Shown here one piece after another: positions 16,691-25,650 of a stretch of DNA of 64,000 bases (the first letter of the stretch is position 1; each line of letters opens with the position of its first letter). Source of the DNA: Nostoc sp. JL33 (GTDB lineage Bacteria > Cyanobacteriota > Cyanobacteriia > Cyanobacteriales > Nostocaceae); contig NZ_JABXKP010000074.1 in assembly GCF_017114985.1 (NCBI RefSeq), positions 106,084-170,083 of the forward strand, in the 5' to 3' direction. Position numbers and translations under genes: made by a program. The notes below the pieces were generated by a model that ran no database searches, was not told the DNA's origin, and saw only the letters and a program-made list of their open reading frames with translations.

Positions 16691-17614
16691 TTAGAAACTA
16701 GTTCCCATAAAATCTCTGCCTTGTGTTCCCAATAACCACTTTTTCCGCCAACGGGAGGTAGGTTCCAGCCAAGAGGTTTGTTGCTCTTGTTGTCGCCGGA
16801 TCACGATTACTTCGGTTGGATCGCTCAATTGAGGATCGCGATAGGGAATAGCAGCACGGGTTAGCAAGTGTTCTTTTTCAGCTTGCGAGAGGGGAGGAAG
16901 TGCTGAGTAGTGTTTTAACTCAGCACTCCCAGAATGGGCTGCCACAGTACCAGGCGATCGCCTTCCCACAGGTGGGGTAGAACCAATGATCAAGCCAGCA
17001 GACAAAAGTGCTGTGCGTACAGCAGCAGCACAAGAATAGCTGGCTAATAAACCATCTGGATGTAAACACAATGACAGTTGTTTAATAAATTCAACAGTCC
17101 ATAATTGAGGACATTGAGGTGGTGAAAAGGGATCGAGGAAAATTGCATCTGCCGAGAAACCCGACTGATGTACTAGCATGATCGTAGTTCTAGCATCGCC
17201 AATTAGTAGCTTCGCTTTCAGGCGAGGTGTTTGCACTTGATGCTCAAAAGCTAGCTGTTTCAAAATTTCAATATAGTCACAGTTCCAATTGTCAAACAAG
17301 TGATGAGCGATCGCAGCTTGTGGAACAGATGGATTCAGTTCTAAACCGATTACTTCAACACAACAACCAGGATTCACTGCCCATATTGTCTGCAAAGCAG
17401 CAGCTGTGTTATATCCTAGACCATAACAAATATCCAATAGTCGCAAGACTGGTTTTTGAGCGGCTGTAGCCAGTTGAGTAGGTTCCACAAACTTGAAAAA
17501 ACTCTCCTGTTTAGCTCCATAATGGCTATGAAAGGATTCACCAAACTCTTGAGAGACAAAGGTGAAAGAACCATCTGCTGTTAACTTAGGTGTAAAATTC
17601 TCTAAGTCTGACAT
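16691..17614 (-). CDS. mnmD: MnmD-like tRNA 5-methylaminomethyl-2-thiouridine methyltransferase
   Basis: 307 aa Rossmann methyltransferase. The SAM-binding start is LRLLDICYGLGYNTAAAL, followed by the acidic VIGLELNP. The family mark is LDPFSPPQCPQLWTVEF (usual form DAFSPxxNPELW), then SYSCAAAVRTALLSAG and VGRRSPGTVA. This is the methyltransferase half of MnmC, without the FAD oxidase domain; in bacteria and plants such single-domain proteins do the last methylation of mnm5s2U at the tRNA wobble base. Only 23 bp separate its start from the divergent sulfurtransferase gene. The C-terminal 40 residues look unconserved. Confidence 0.82.
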   Translation of the reverse strand: MSDLENFTPKLTADGSFTFVSQEFGESFHSHYGAKQESFFKFVEPTQLATAAQKPVLRLLDICYGLGYNTAAALQTIWAVNPGCCVEVIGLELNPSVPQAAIAHHLFDNWNCDYIEILKQLAFEHQVQTPRLKAKLLIGDARTTIMLVHQSGFSADAIFLDPFSPPQCPQLWTVEFIKQLSLCLHPDGLLASYSCAAAVRTALLSAGLIIGSTPPVGRRSPGTVAAHSGSAELKHYSALPPLSQAEKEHLLTRAAIPYRDPQLSDPTEVIVIRRQQEQQTSWLEPTSRWRKKWLLGTQGRDFMGTSF

Positions 17615-17637
17615 TTTATAAAACTAAATAATGACCA

Positions 17638-18459
17638 ATGCCCAATACCCAATTTGTTGTTTCGCCAGCTTGGCTGTTTGAACATCTAGAAGATCCGCAA
17701 GTTGTGATTGTGGATTGTCGCTTTTCTTTAGCCGATCCACAACTAGGACAACAACAGTACCAGACAAGTCATATAGAAGGGTCATATTACCTAGATTTGA
17801 ATCAGGATCTTTCCAGTCCAGTGGGTAAGCATGGCGGGAGACATCCTTTACCTAACCCCAATGATATAGCTAACAAATTTGCAGCGATTGGGGTAAATTA
17901 CCAAAAAACTTTAGTTGTAGCTTATGACGATTCGGGCTTTGCCTTTGCGGCTCGTCTGTGGTGGCTGTTGCGCTATCTAGGACATGAGCAAGTAGCAGTA
18001 CTGGATGGAGGCTTTGCTGGATGGCAAAAAGCTGGGTATTCTGTTACAGATGTTATTCCTCACCCCCGGATGGGTAAGTTTGTAGCTCAAGTACAAACAA
18101 AAAAGGTGGTAGATATTACAGAGGTGAAAAGCCGGAAAGATAGCCAGGAGGTAGTATTGGTAGATTCAAGAGAGAGCGATCGCTACCGAGGTGAACGAGA
18201 GTCAATTGATAAAATTGCTGGTCATATTCCCGGTGCTGTCAACTATCCCTGGCAAGAAGTTACAGACTCTTGCGGCTACCTACTCCCTGAAGAGGAACAA
18301 CGCCGTCGGTGGGAAAAGCTAGAAACAGCCGCAGAAATCTTGGTATATTGCGGTTCTGGCGTTACTGCTTGTGTGAATTTACTTTCTTTAGAATTAGCTG
18401 GCATTAACAAGGGTAAACTTTATGCTGGTAGCTGGAGTGATTGGATTTCCTATTTATAG
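17638..18459 (+). CDS. Two-domain rhodanese sulfurtransferase
   Basis: 273 aa with two rhodanese repeats. The first (about 5-125) is inactive (position of the cysteine loop reads AYDDSGFAFAARLWW). The second (about 155-270) has the active loop CGSGVTA with C238. CGSGVT is the form typical of 3-mercaptopyruvate sulfurtransferases; thiosulfate sulfurtransferases usually have CRKGVT. It moves sulfur from a thiol donor to an acceptor such as cyanide or thioredoxin. The ATG sits at the edge of a CCAATGA repeat (atgaccaATGccc) with no ribosome site visible. It lies head-to-head with the MnmD-like gene. Confidence 0.88.
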   Translation: MPNTQFVVSPAWLFEHLEDPQVVIVDCRFSLADPQLGQQQYQTSHIEGSYYLDLNQDLSSPVGKHGGRHPLPNPNDIANKFAAIGVNYQKTLVVAYDDSGFAFAARLWWLLRYLGHEQVAVLDGGFAGWQKAGYSVTDVIPHPRMGKFVAQVQTKKVVDITEVKSRKDSQEVVLVDSRESDRYRGERESIDKIAGHIPGAVNYPWQEVTDSCGYLLPEEEQRRRWEKLETAAEILVYCGSGVTACVNLLSLELAGINKGKLYAGSWSDWISYL

Positions 18460-18468
18460 TCAGGAGTA

Positions 18469-18490
18469 GAGACGCGATTAATCGCGTCTC
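18469..18490 (+). terminator. Perfect palindrome after the sulfurtransferase gene
   Basis: An 11-bp perfect inverted repeat with arm GAGACGCGATT lies 10 bp after the stop codon. There is no T-run. Sequences like this (gagacgcgattaatcgcgtctc) are common dispersed repeats in Nostoc, so a terminator role is only possible. Confidence 0.4.
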
Positions 18491-18801
18491 CACAGGAGTG
18501 AGAAGTTAAGAATTAAAACTCCAACCTCTGCCAATTTTAGATTTTGATAAGTATTGGGCGAATAGAACAAGACTGTTGGCGAATTGATAAGGAGTCTAAC
18601 ACATCAACCTCAATCCATCTTAATTTCAGTGCGTTTCAACGTACTTTAGCTATTAGCCCGCAATTTATTGCAGGGCGGGAAAGCAACGCAAAACCGATGT
18701 TTTAAGGATGGGGGGTTTAACAAGAGAGTGAATTTACCAACAGTCTCTTTCTAATCGCCACGGCTGAAATAAAAATCCAAACTCCAAACTCCAAACTCTG
18801 A
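18491..18801. other. Intergenic region between convergent genes
   Basis: No gene seen. It contains another copy of the AAGTATTGGGCGAATAGAA start of the repeat at about 2300 (here about 18548-18566) and a direct repeat of ccaaactc (about 18778-18799). Confidence 0.4.
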
Positions 18802-20106
18802 TCAAAACCCACCTAATTGCAAATTGTAATTAATACTGAAGAACCAGCCATCAAAATCAATGTTTTCCTCGGTTGAACTACCTAAACTCACTCCAGCCTG
18901 CACATTCATATTAGTGGTATTGGATATTCGGTAATTTAAATGCCCGAATAGCCGATGAAATTGGTCTTCTCGATCGCGCTGTGTAAAGTCAGAAAAGTTC
19001 ACCTGGTAGTCAATACCAACCTGGAGAGGCTTTTGCAAGTAGTAGTTTAGAGAAACCCAAAAGGAATTGATGATCCGATTACGACTTAGGGGATCAGCAA
19101 AATTTACATTCAATTCGTAGAAGCTATCTAGCGTTAATTTTGGAGTTAAGGGATCTCGCCGCCCCAAAGACAGTTGCAGGGAATTCTCGTTTAAAAAGCG
19201 ATCGCCTGCTTTGAAGCTATCCAAGTGATCGCTATTGTTGGCATAAAATAACTGTTGATCGCTCCAAGTGATTTCTCCGTACATTCGCTGTGATAGCTGC
19301 TGGTAAATACTGAGATTAAATCTTACCTGGTTGTAATCATATTGTGACTGATTTATATAACGAATCAGATTGCCATCAATTGAGCCGTTTAAATAAGTCT
19401 TAGATCCCAAAGGGAAATATGCAGAGGCTAACGTCAGTCCAGAAATAATTAAACCATCTTCTATTGGAATATCATTTGAGGAAAAAATGTTATCTGTCTG
19501 AAAGTAGCCTATACGGGACTGGAGATAGCCTATGGGTTTAAACTTAACTACGGGTTGTTCTGTTGGTGGGGGTGGCTGCTGTTCTAAAGGTCGTAACCGC
19601 ACACGCAACCCCAATTCGCGATCGCTATCAAATTCAGGTGGTAGTTTTGGCGATCGTAGCAGATATATTAGCCTCTCTAGCCTTTGGGAGTAATTTATCT
19701 CAGGTGCATTTAATAGCTGCTCTTTTGAGTCTGGAGGAGATATAGGTAAATTACTTGGCTGCGATTCTAGCTGTGGCCGGTCATTTTGCTTTTGAGTATC
19801 TTCGGATTTTTTGGTTGTGTCAGGAACTTGAGTTGTTTCTCGTGTTTGTTGCGCCAGATTTAACGGCATCTGGGAGTCTAAAGGATGCGACTCACTGGAC
19901 TGCTTGCACAAAGAGTTAATTGCCTCTTCCTCCAACTTCTGACATAATAACTGCTGGTAATTTACCTGTCTGCTTGCTAAATTTTGAGAACGCCAAATAT
20001 CTCTATTTGCAGATTCTGCCGCATCTACTCTAATGCAACACCAACTTCCACCACTGGACGTTAACAAAATACAAAAAAGCAAATTTTTCCAGTTCTTCAG
20101 TCGCAT
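18802..20106 (-). CDS. Predicted outer-membrane beta-barrel protein
   Basis: 434 aa, no family recognised. A hydrophobic N-terminus (LLFCILLTSSGGSWCCIRVDA) suggests a signal peptide. Residues about 80-185 are polar and Gln/Pro-rich. From about 190 to the end the sequence alternates polar and hydrophobic residues with many aromatics, as in beta strands (GYLQSRIGYFQTDNIF, QLFYANNSD, VSLNYYLQKPLQVGIDYQVNF, WFFSINYNLQLGGF). The last residue is Phe, as in many barrel proteins. It points away from the FecR-domain gene across a 565-bp shared upstream region, so the two may be co-regulated. Confidence 0.7.
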   Translation of the reverse strand: MRLKNWKNLLFCILLTSSGGSWCCIRVDAAESANRDIWRSQNLASRQVNYQQLLCQKLEEEAINSLCKQSSESHPLDSQMPLNLAQQTRETTQVPDTTKKSEDTQKQNDRPQLESQPSNLPISPPDSKEQLLNAPEINYSQRLERLIYLLRSPKLPPEFDSDRELGLRVRLRPLEQQPPPPTEQPVVKFKPIGYLQSRIGYFQTDNIFSSNDIPIEDGLIISGLTLASAYFPLGSKTYLNGSIDGNLIRYINQSQYDYNQVRFNLSIYQQLSQRMYGEITWSDQQLFYANNSDHLDSFKAGDRFLNENSLQLSLGRRDPLTPKLTLDSFYELNVNFADPLSRNRIINSFWVSLNYYLQKPLQVGIDYQVNFSDFTQRDREDQFHRLFGHLNYRISNTTNMNVQAGVSLGSSTEENIDFDGWFFSINYNLQLGGF

Positions 20107-20671
20107 CTAGTTAGACCGCATTCAGCGCGTTTGACAAATGTAGACCTACAAGCTATATCAAAAGTTCCGGCTCAGAATATGCAATTGAGTGCATCTATTT
20201 TAGCCTTGTAGGTATATACTGAAACTACAAACTCAAATTGCTGCTTTTCGGATTTTTCTGAGATTTTTTTGCAAAACTGAAAAAAATCCGACGCAATTTT
20301 GACTTAAATTTAGTGAAATACAGCCAGTGAGTCATTTCACAACAGATCCCTAACAACTTCTTGTGCTTCATACCTCATGACCCTATGGTTGATCTGATTA
20401 AAAAGGATTATCTGTAAGTTACTTCTGATTTAATTGTTTATATCAAGTACTAACTTTTAAATCTGCCACAGACTCTATTGCATACAATGTCAGTTTTAGA
20501 AGAAAAACTTAAATCAACTAAATATATAGTTGATTTGTTATCTATTTTAGGTATTAAATGTAAACTAAAATGCAAACAATTTCACTCAAAAGAACTTCCT
20601 CTAACAATTAGCAGCAGCTGAAACCTTTAAGTTTTTTTGGTATTAGTTGAAGTTCACAAATTCTCAAACTT
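20107..20671. promoter_or_regulatory. Shared divergent upstream region
   Basis: AT-rich 565-bp region between the beta-barrel gene (minus) and the FecR-domain gene (plus). Both promoters should lie here; no clear operator was found. A small frame at 20487-20621 (ATG to TGA, 44 aa, starting MSVLEEKLKSTKYIVDLL, with two Cys) is possible but lacks a ribosome binding site, so I do not call it a gene. Confidence 0.4.
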
Positions 20672-22000
20672 ATGTTTCATAAATTGTTTCCACTATTAGT
20701 AATTGCTTTATGGGGAATTATAGTACTGCCTTTGCCAGATCGAGTAAATGCCATAACTCCTCTGACGCGAGCAGAGATTCAGAACCTCCTCAACTTCGTA
20801 CAACTGATACCCAGAGATAAACACAAGAAGCGTCCTGCACGCAAATCAGATGCAATGATTCCTGGGGATGGGTTGTCAACTGGTCGAGCTTCCCTAGCAG
20901 ACTTGCGGTTTAACGACGGCTCTTTTGCACGAGTTGGGGAACAGGCTATATTTCAATTTTTACCAAAGACTCGCAGCTTTAGACTGTCAAACGGAACTGC
21001 ATTGCTACTTATCCCACCTGGAAGGGGGGAAACACGTATACAAACGCCAAGTGCAGCAGCAGCAATTCGTGGTTCAGCATTATTTGTACGCTACAACCAA
21101 CAAACGGATACCACGATTGTGGGTGCGCTGACAAATAGCGGCATTGAAGTTTCTAATCAGGAAGCTTCTCAAACTCAGGTGCTGCAAGCAGGACAGATGA
21201 TGGTTATAGTTAAAGGCAAATTTCAGGGCTTATACGATTTTGATCTCAGAAATTTTTATGAAACGAGCGATCTAGTTCGGGGATTTGATTTGAATAGGCA
21301 CAATCTTACACCTGCGGCCGATCCAGCGATCGCCAGCGTTCAATCTGAAACTGCTGCGGCTTTGAGGGCGCAGCCGCCAATAACAGGTGAGGGAGTAGTT
21401 GAAAACCCATCTTTTGCAGAGTTAACTACTAGTCCTTCAACTTCCCCCACCAATGACACAATCACAAGCAATTCCCCATTAGACCCCATTGGAGATGATT
21501 CCCCATTAAATTCCTTTGAGGACATAAGACAAGTCCTGTCAAATACTGAGGAGCGTTCTAGGATAAATCGTAAGAATAACAATTTACGTGTTCAAAATAA
21601 TAACGTACAACCTATACCAAAAACTCCTGTAGAATCTATACCAAAAACTCCTGTAGAACCTATACCAAAAACTCCTGTAGAACCTATACCAACAACTCCT
21701 GTAGAACCTATACCAAAAACTCCTGTAGAACCTATACCAACAATTCCTGTAGAACCTACACCAACAACTCCTGTAGAACCTACACCAACAATTCCTGTAG
21801 AACCTACACCAACAATTCCTGTAGAACCTATACCAACAACTCCTGTAGAACCTATACCAACAACTCCTGTAGAACCTACACCAACAACTCCTGTAGAACC
21901 TATACCAACAACTCCTGTAGAACCTACACCAACAACTCCTGTAGAACCTATACCAACAACTCCTGTAGAACCTACACCGCCGCAAAAACCAACCACATAA
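20672..22000 (+). CDS. FecR-domain secreted protein with 8-residue proline repeats
   Basis: 442 aa. Signal peptide at about 1-27 (LLVIALWGIIVLPLPDRVNA). A FecR-like domain spans about 70-190: RASLADLRFNDGSFARVGEQAIFQF, then TPSAAAAIRGSALFVRYN and GIEVSN. From about residue 314 the chain is 15 copies of an 8-residue unit, TPVEPIPT and close variants, ending PPQKPTT. FecR domains are periplasmic and in Gram-negative signalling sense outer-membrane receptors, but cyanobacterial FecR proteins often have no sigma-factor partner, and none is seen here. The proline tail could span the periplasm or bind the wall. Divergent from the beta-barrel gene. Confidence 0.85.
   Translation: MFHKLFPLLVIALWGIIVLPLPDRVNAITPLTRAEIQNLLNFVQLIPRDKHKKRPARKSDAMIPGDGLSTGRASLADLRFNDGSFARVGEQAIFQFLPKTRSFRLSNGTALLLIPPGRGETRIQTPSAAAAIRGSALFVRYNQQTDTTIVGALTNSGIEVSNQEASQTQVLQAGQMMVIVKGKFQGLYDFDLRNFYETSDLVRGFDLNRHNLTPAADPAIASVQSETAAALRAQPPITGEGVVENPSFAELTTSPSTSPTNDTITSNSPLDPIGDDSPLNSFEDIRQVLSNTEERSRINRKNNNLRVQNNNVQPIPKTPVESIPKTPVEPIPKTPVEPIPTTPVEPIPKTPVEPIPTIPVEPTPTTPVEPTPTIPVEPTPTIPVEPIPTTPVEPIPTTPVEPTPTTPVEPIPTTPVEPTPTTPVEPIPTTPVEPTPPQKPTT
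21613..21972. repeat. 24-bp tandem repeat inside the FecR-domain gene
   Basis: About 15 copies of a 24-bp unit (ccaacaactcctgtagaacc plus tata or taca). Differences are few: aaa/aca and ata/aca changes that swap Lys/Thr and Ile/Thr. The low divergence suggests recent expansion, so copy number probably varies between strains. Confidence 0.9.
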
Positions 22001-22232
22001 ACGTAAATTTATACCCGATGCCAAGGGCAGAACTATAACAAGTTTTAACTACTGCCTCTATTGCCGTCAAAGCAAAAAGTGATATTCCCTACGACTAGAG
22101 AACATCTGCTAACGCTAGATTAAATCTAGGACAGGACTTACACAGGGTTCACCGGATATCCTTATATAGTTCAATCACGTTTTCTGTGTAAGTTTCCAGG
22201 AACTCACTTGTTGCTAAAGAGAACATAAATTT

Positions 22233-23606
22233 ATGACTTTTGATTACGACCTGTTTGTAATTGGTGCGGGTTCTGGAGGTTTGGCGGCTTCCAAACGGGC
22301 GGCTAGCTATGGGGCAAAAGTGGCGATCGCTGAATATGATTTAGTTGGTGGCACTTGTGTGATTCGCGGTTGCGTTCCCAAAAAACTCATGGTCTATGGC
22401 TCTCACTTTCCCGCATTATTCAGTGATGCCGCAGGCTATGGCTGGAAAGTGGGTAATGCGGAGTTGGATTGGGAATATTTCATTACATCTATAGATAAGG
22501 AAGTTCGGCGACTGTCGCAACTACACATCAGCTTTTTAGAAAAAGCGGGTGTGGAACTAATTCCTAGTCGCGCCAGATTGCTAGACCCCCACACCGTAGA
22601 AGTTGATGGACGCAAAATTACAGCAGACAAAATTTTAATTGCTGTTGGTGGGCGTCCCGTCAAACCAGAATTGGCAGGGATGGAATATGGCATTACCTCC
22701 AACGAAATCTTTCATCTAAAAGAACAACCAAAACACATCGTCATTATTGGCGCTGGTTATATTGGCACAGAATTTGCTTGTATTATGCGTGGTTTGGGTT
22801 CTGAGGTGACACAAATTACCAGAGGTAAAAAGATTTTGAAGGGGTTTGATGAAGATGTCCGTACAGAAATTGAAGAGGGGATGACGAACCACGGAATTCG
22901 GCTGATTAAGAATAATGTGGTAAAAACAATTGAACGGGTGTCGGAAAGGTTGAAACTGACTTTATCAGGGGAAGACCAAGAACCAGTAATTGCCGACGTG
23001 TTTTTAGTGGCGACTGGTCGAACTCCCAATGTAGATGGACTAGGTTTAGAGAACGCTGGGATTGATGTTGTTGCTACTTCTATGGAAGGGCCTGGATACG
23101 CTACCACAAATGCGATCGCAGTCAATGAATATAGTCAAACTAGTCAACCGAATATCTTTGCTGTTGGTGATGTCACTGACCGAATCAATTTAACTCCTGT
23201 AGCCATTGGCGAAGGTCGCGCCTTTGCCGATAGTGAATTCGGGAATAACCGCCGCGAATTCAGTCATGAAACTGTACCCACCGCCATATTTTCTAACCCC
23301 GAAGCCGCTACAGTCGGGTGGACAGAAGCCGAAGCACGGGAGAAATTTGGTGATGTAAAAATTTTTCACACTCGCTTTCGCGCCATGTACCATAGTTTGA
23401 CTGGTAAGCAAGAGAAGACAATGATGAAGTTGGTGGTTGATAGCAACACTGATAAAGTGCTAGGCGCTCACATGGTGGGTGAAAATGCAGCTGAGATCAT
23501 TCAAGGTATAGCGATCGCACTCAAGGTGGGCGCAACCAAAAAGGATTTTGATGCCACTGTAGGTATCCATCCCTCAGCCGCAGAGGAATTTGTCACAATG
23601 CGGTAA
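22233..23606 (+). CDS. gor: Glutathione-disulfide reductase
   Basis: 457 aa flavoprotein. FAD site GAGSGGLAASKRA, redox-active disulfide GGTCVIRGCVPKK (C42, C47), NAD(P)H site GAGYIGTEFACIMRGLG, second FAD motif VFLVATGRTPN and IFAVGDVT, and the C-terminal catalytic HPSAAEE (H446, E451). It reduces glutathione disulfide with NADPH in the cytoplasm and so keeps the glutathione pool reduced under oxidative stress. Length is normal. Its own unit: 232 bp upstream free of genes, with the aggacttacaca dispersed sequence at about 22133. Confidence 0.95.
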   Translation: MTFDYDLFVIGAGSGGLAASKRAASYGAKVAIAEYDLVGGTCVIRGCVPKKLMVYGSHFPALFSDAAGYGWKVGNAELDWEYFITSIDKEVRRLSQLHISFLEKAGVELIPSRARLLDPHTVEVDGRKITADKILIAVGGRPVKPELAGMEYGITSNEIFHLKEQPKHIVIIGAGYIGTEFACIMRGLGSEVTQITRGKKILKGFDEDVRTEIEEGMTNHGIRLIKNNVVKTIERVSERLKLTLSGEDQEPVIADVFLVATGRTPNVDGLGLENAGIDVVATSMEGPGYATTNAIAVNEYSQTSQPNIFAVGDVTDRINLTPVAIGEGRAFADSEFGNNRREFSHETVPTAIFSNPEAATVGWTEAEAREKFGDVKIFHTRFRAMYHSLTGKQEKTMMKLVVDSNTDKVLGAHMVGENAAEIIQGIAIALKVGATKKDFDATVGIHPSAAEEFVTMR

Positions 23607-23700
23607 TAAGAGTTAGGAGTTAACAGTTATGAGTTATGAGTTATAAGTTGAAAAAAGAAACTCATAACTTAAAACTTAAAATTCCTAACTCTTAACAATC
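23607..23700. repeat. Short 7-bp-type repeat spacer
   Basis: Runs of gttatgagttatgagttataagttg and the inverse cataacttaaaacttaaaattcctaactctta form an imperfect long hairpin between gor and the YqiA-like gene. Typical of Nostoc heptamer repeats. Confidence 0.55.
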
Positions 23701-23707
23701 TACAGCC

Positions 23708-24370
23708 TTGCACTACATATATCTTCACGGTTTTGCATCCAGCCCTAATTCTGCCAAAGCGCGGGATATAAGCGATCGCTTTGCCCAAATTCAGACAAAG
23801 CTGGAAATTCCCGACTTGAATGCTGGTGATTTTTCCCAGTTGACAATCACTCGTCAGCTAACTCAAGTTGCCGCCCAATTCAGCAATGATTCTACGCCAG
23901 TAACACTCATTGGCTCAAGTTTGGGTGGTTTGACCGCCGCCCACTTGGGTCAACAATATCTACAAGTACAACGTCTTGTGTTGCTAGCACCAGCTTTTGG
24001 GTTTTTATCCCATTGGTTGCCCAAGCTAGGCGATGAAGAAGTACAGCGTTGGCAACAGGAAAAATCTTTCATGATCTACCACTATGGGGAAGGGCGATGT
24101 CTAACGACAAGCCGCTCCGCGTCTACGCTTCCTTTAAGTTACGATTTCGTTACAGATGCTGCCCAATATCAAGAAAAGCTTTTGCAACGTCCTATCCCCA
24201 CCCTAATTTTGCATGGAAAAAAGGATGAAGTCATCCCCATCGAAGCTAGTCGAGGCTTTGCGCGTTCGCGTCCTTGGGTGGAGTTAGTCGAACTCGACAG
24301 TGACCACGCCTTGGGTAATGTTATGGAAAAAATTTGGCAGGCAATTCGGCTCTTTTGCCAGTTACCTTGA
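23708..24370 (+). CDS. YqiA/YcfP-type alpha/beta-fold hydrolase with in-frame repeat insertion
   Basis: 220 aa. The start is TTG at 23708: a stop lies in frame at 23693 and the next residues, HYIYLHGFASSPNSAKA, are the usual N-terminus of the family. Nucleophile elbow LIGSSLGGLTAA, acid PTLILHGKKDEVIP, and final His in LDSDHALGN complete a Ser-Asp-His triad, so it should be an esterase, substrate unknown. Residues 130-142 (RCLTTSRSASTLP, 24095-24133) are encoded by a small dispersed repeat (acaagccgctccgcgtctac) that has entered in frame between YHYGEG and LSYDFV. Whether the enzyme tolerates it is not known. Confidence 0.85.
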   Translation: MHYIYLHGFASSPNSAKARDISDRFAQIQTKLEIPDLNAGDFSQLTITRQLTQVAAQFSNDSTPVTLIGSSLGGLTAAHLGQQYLQVQRLVLLAPAFGFLSHWLPKLGDEEVQRWQQEKSFMIYHYGEGRCLTTSRSASTLPLSYDFVTDAAQYQEKLLQRPIPTLILHGKKDEVIPIEASRGFARSRPWVELVELDSDHALGNVMEKIWQAIRLFCQLP

Positions 24371-24496
24371 GGCTGTAAAATATTAAACTCATACCTAACC
24401 TAATATTTTTCAGTAAGTACTACTGAACTCGTAGATCCAAAGAGTTTCAGAGATATTTTGCCTAAGTCCTATTAAAACCCAAAATCCAAAATCGAT

Positions 24497-25642
24497 ATGC
24501 TTCCCTTCATCCGGTCAGATTTAGCCCAGTTCACCGCGTACAAACCCCACCCCAGTAGCGATACAGCCGCATCTGTCCCCGCGCAGTTTGATCGGCTGGA
24601 TACAAATGAAAGCCCCTACGATTTACCACCTGAGTTAAAAGAGAAGCTGGTCTGGACGTATCAGCAAGTAATTGAAACAAATCGTTATCCCGATGGTGGA
24701 CATGAAACACTTAAGGATGCGATCGCCCAGTACGTCAATGAGTCATCTGCCCTCTCGCTATCCAATACTGCTGCCAATATTTCTGTTGGCAATGGTTCAG
24801 ATGAACTAATCCGCTCTTTATTAATTGCCACCTGTCTAGGAGGAGAAGGTTCAATTCTCGTTGCTAATCCCACTTTCTCTATGTACGGAATTTTGGCACA
24901 AACTTTGGGCATTCCTGTAGTAGCGGTGGGTAGAAATGAAACAAATTTTGAAATTGACTTAAAAGCAGCACAATCTGCGATCGAAAAAACTCAAAATCCC
25001 CCGATTCGCGTAGTTTTCGTAGTCCATCCTAATTCGCCGACTGCTAATAGCTTAACTGCGGCAGAGTTGGCATGGTTAAGAAGTTTGAGTGAGCATATTT
25101 TGGTAGTAATTGATGAAGCTTACTTTGAATTCAGCCAAACTACCCTAGTAGGTGAATTAGCACAGCGTCCCAATTGGGTAATATTACGCACTTTTTCTAA
25201 AGCTTTCCGATTGGCATCTCTCCGTGTTGGCTATTGCGTCGCTCATCCCGAAGCGATCGCCATTTTAGAAAAAGTTCGCTTACCCTACAATCTCCCCAGC
25301 TTTTCCATAGCAGCAGCATTAGTTGCTTTACAAAATCGCACACTCTTGCTGGAGTCAATTCCCCAAACCCTGAGTGAACGAGCCAAACTCATCGAAATTT
25401 TGTCCCAGCAACCAGAACTACAAATTACCCCAAGCGCTGCTAACTTTATTTACCTGCGTCTTAAACCAAATAGCTTTAATTCACAAGATGTTGTGTTAAA
25501 AACTTTCCACCAGAAACTTAGAACACTCGGCACCCTGGTGCGACACATTAGCGGAGGATTGCGAATTACTGTTGGGACAATAGAAGAAAACGTTCGCACC
25601 GTTAATCGAGTCCAAGCGGCTTTGGCAAATTTGGAATTTTAG
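24497..25642 (+). CDS. hisC: Histidinol-phosphate aminotransferase
   Basis: 381 aa PLP enzyme of fold type I. Visible are the [15 protein letters not shown] start, [40 protein letters not shown] and the PLP lysine in [16 protein letters not shown]. The C-terminal [12 protein letters not shown] arginine binds the phosphate. It makes histidinol phosphate from imidazole-acetol phosphate in histidine synthesis. Monocistronic; only 8 bp separate it from the convergent gene at 25651. HisC paralogues may use other amino acids, so substrate is by family. Confidence 0.9.
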   Translation: MLPFIRSDLAQFTAYKPHPSSDTAASVPAQFDRLDTNESPYDLPPELKEKLVWTYQQVIETNRYPDGGHETLKDAIAQYVNESSALSLSNTAANISVGNGSDELIRSLLIATCLGGEGSILVANPTFSMYGILAQTLGIPVVAVGRNETNFEIDLKAAQSAIEKTQNPPIRVVFVVHPNSPTANSLTAAELAWLRSLSEHILVVIDEAYFEFSQTTLVGELAQRPNWVILRTFSKAFRLASLRVGYCVAHPEAIAILEKVRLPYNLPSFSIAAALVALQNRTLLLESIPQTLSERAKLIEILSQQPELQITPSAANFIYLRLKPNSFNSQDVVLKTFHQKLRTLGTLVRHISGGLRITVGTIEENVRTVNRVQAALANLEF

Positions 25643-25650
25643 CAATTCAC

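Noticed and set aside
21584..22024. Two minus-strand frames with GSTGVVGI-type and YRSCWCRF-type repeats
   Set aside because: They are antisense to the 24-bp repeat of the FecR-domain gene, which has a signal peptide and a real domain.
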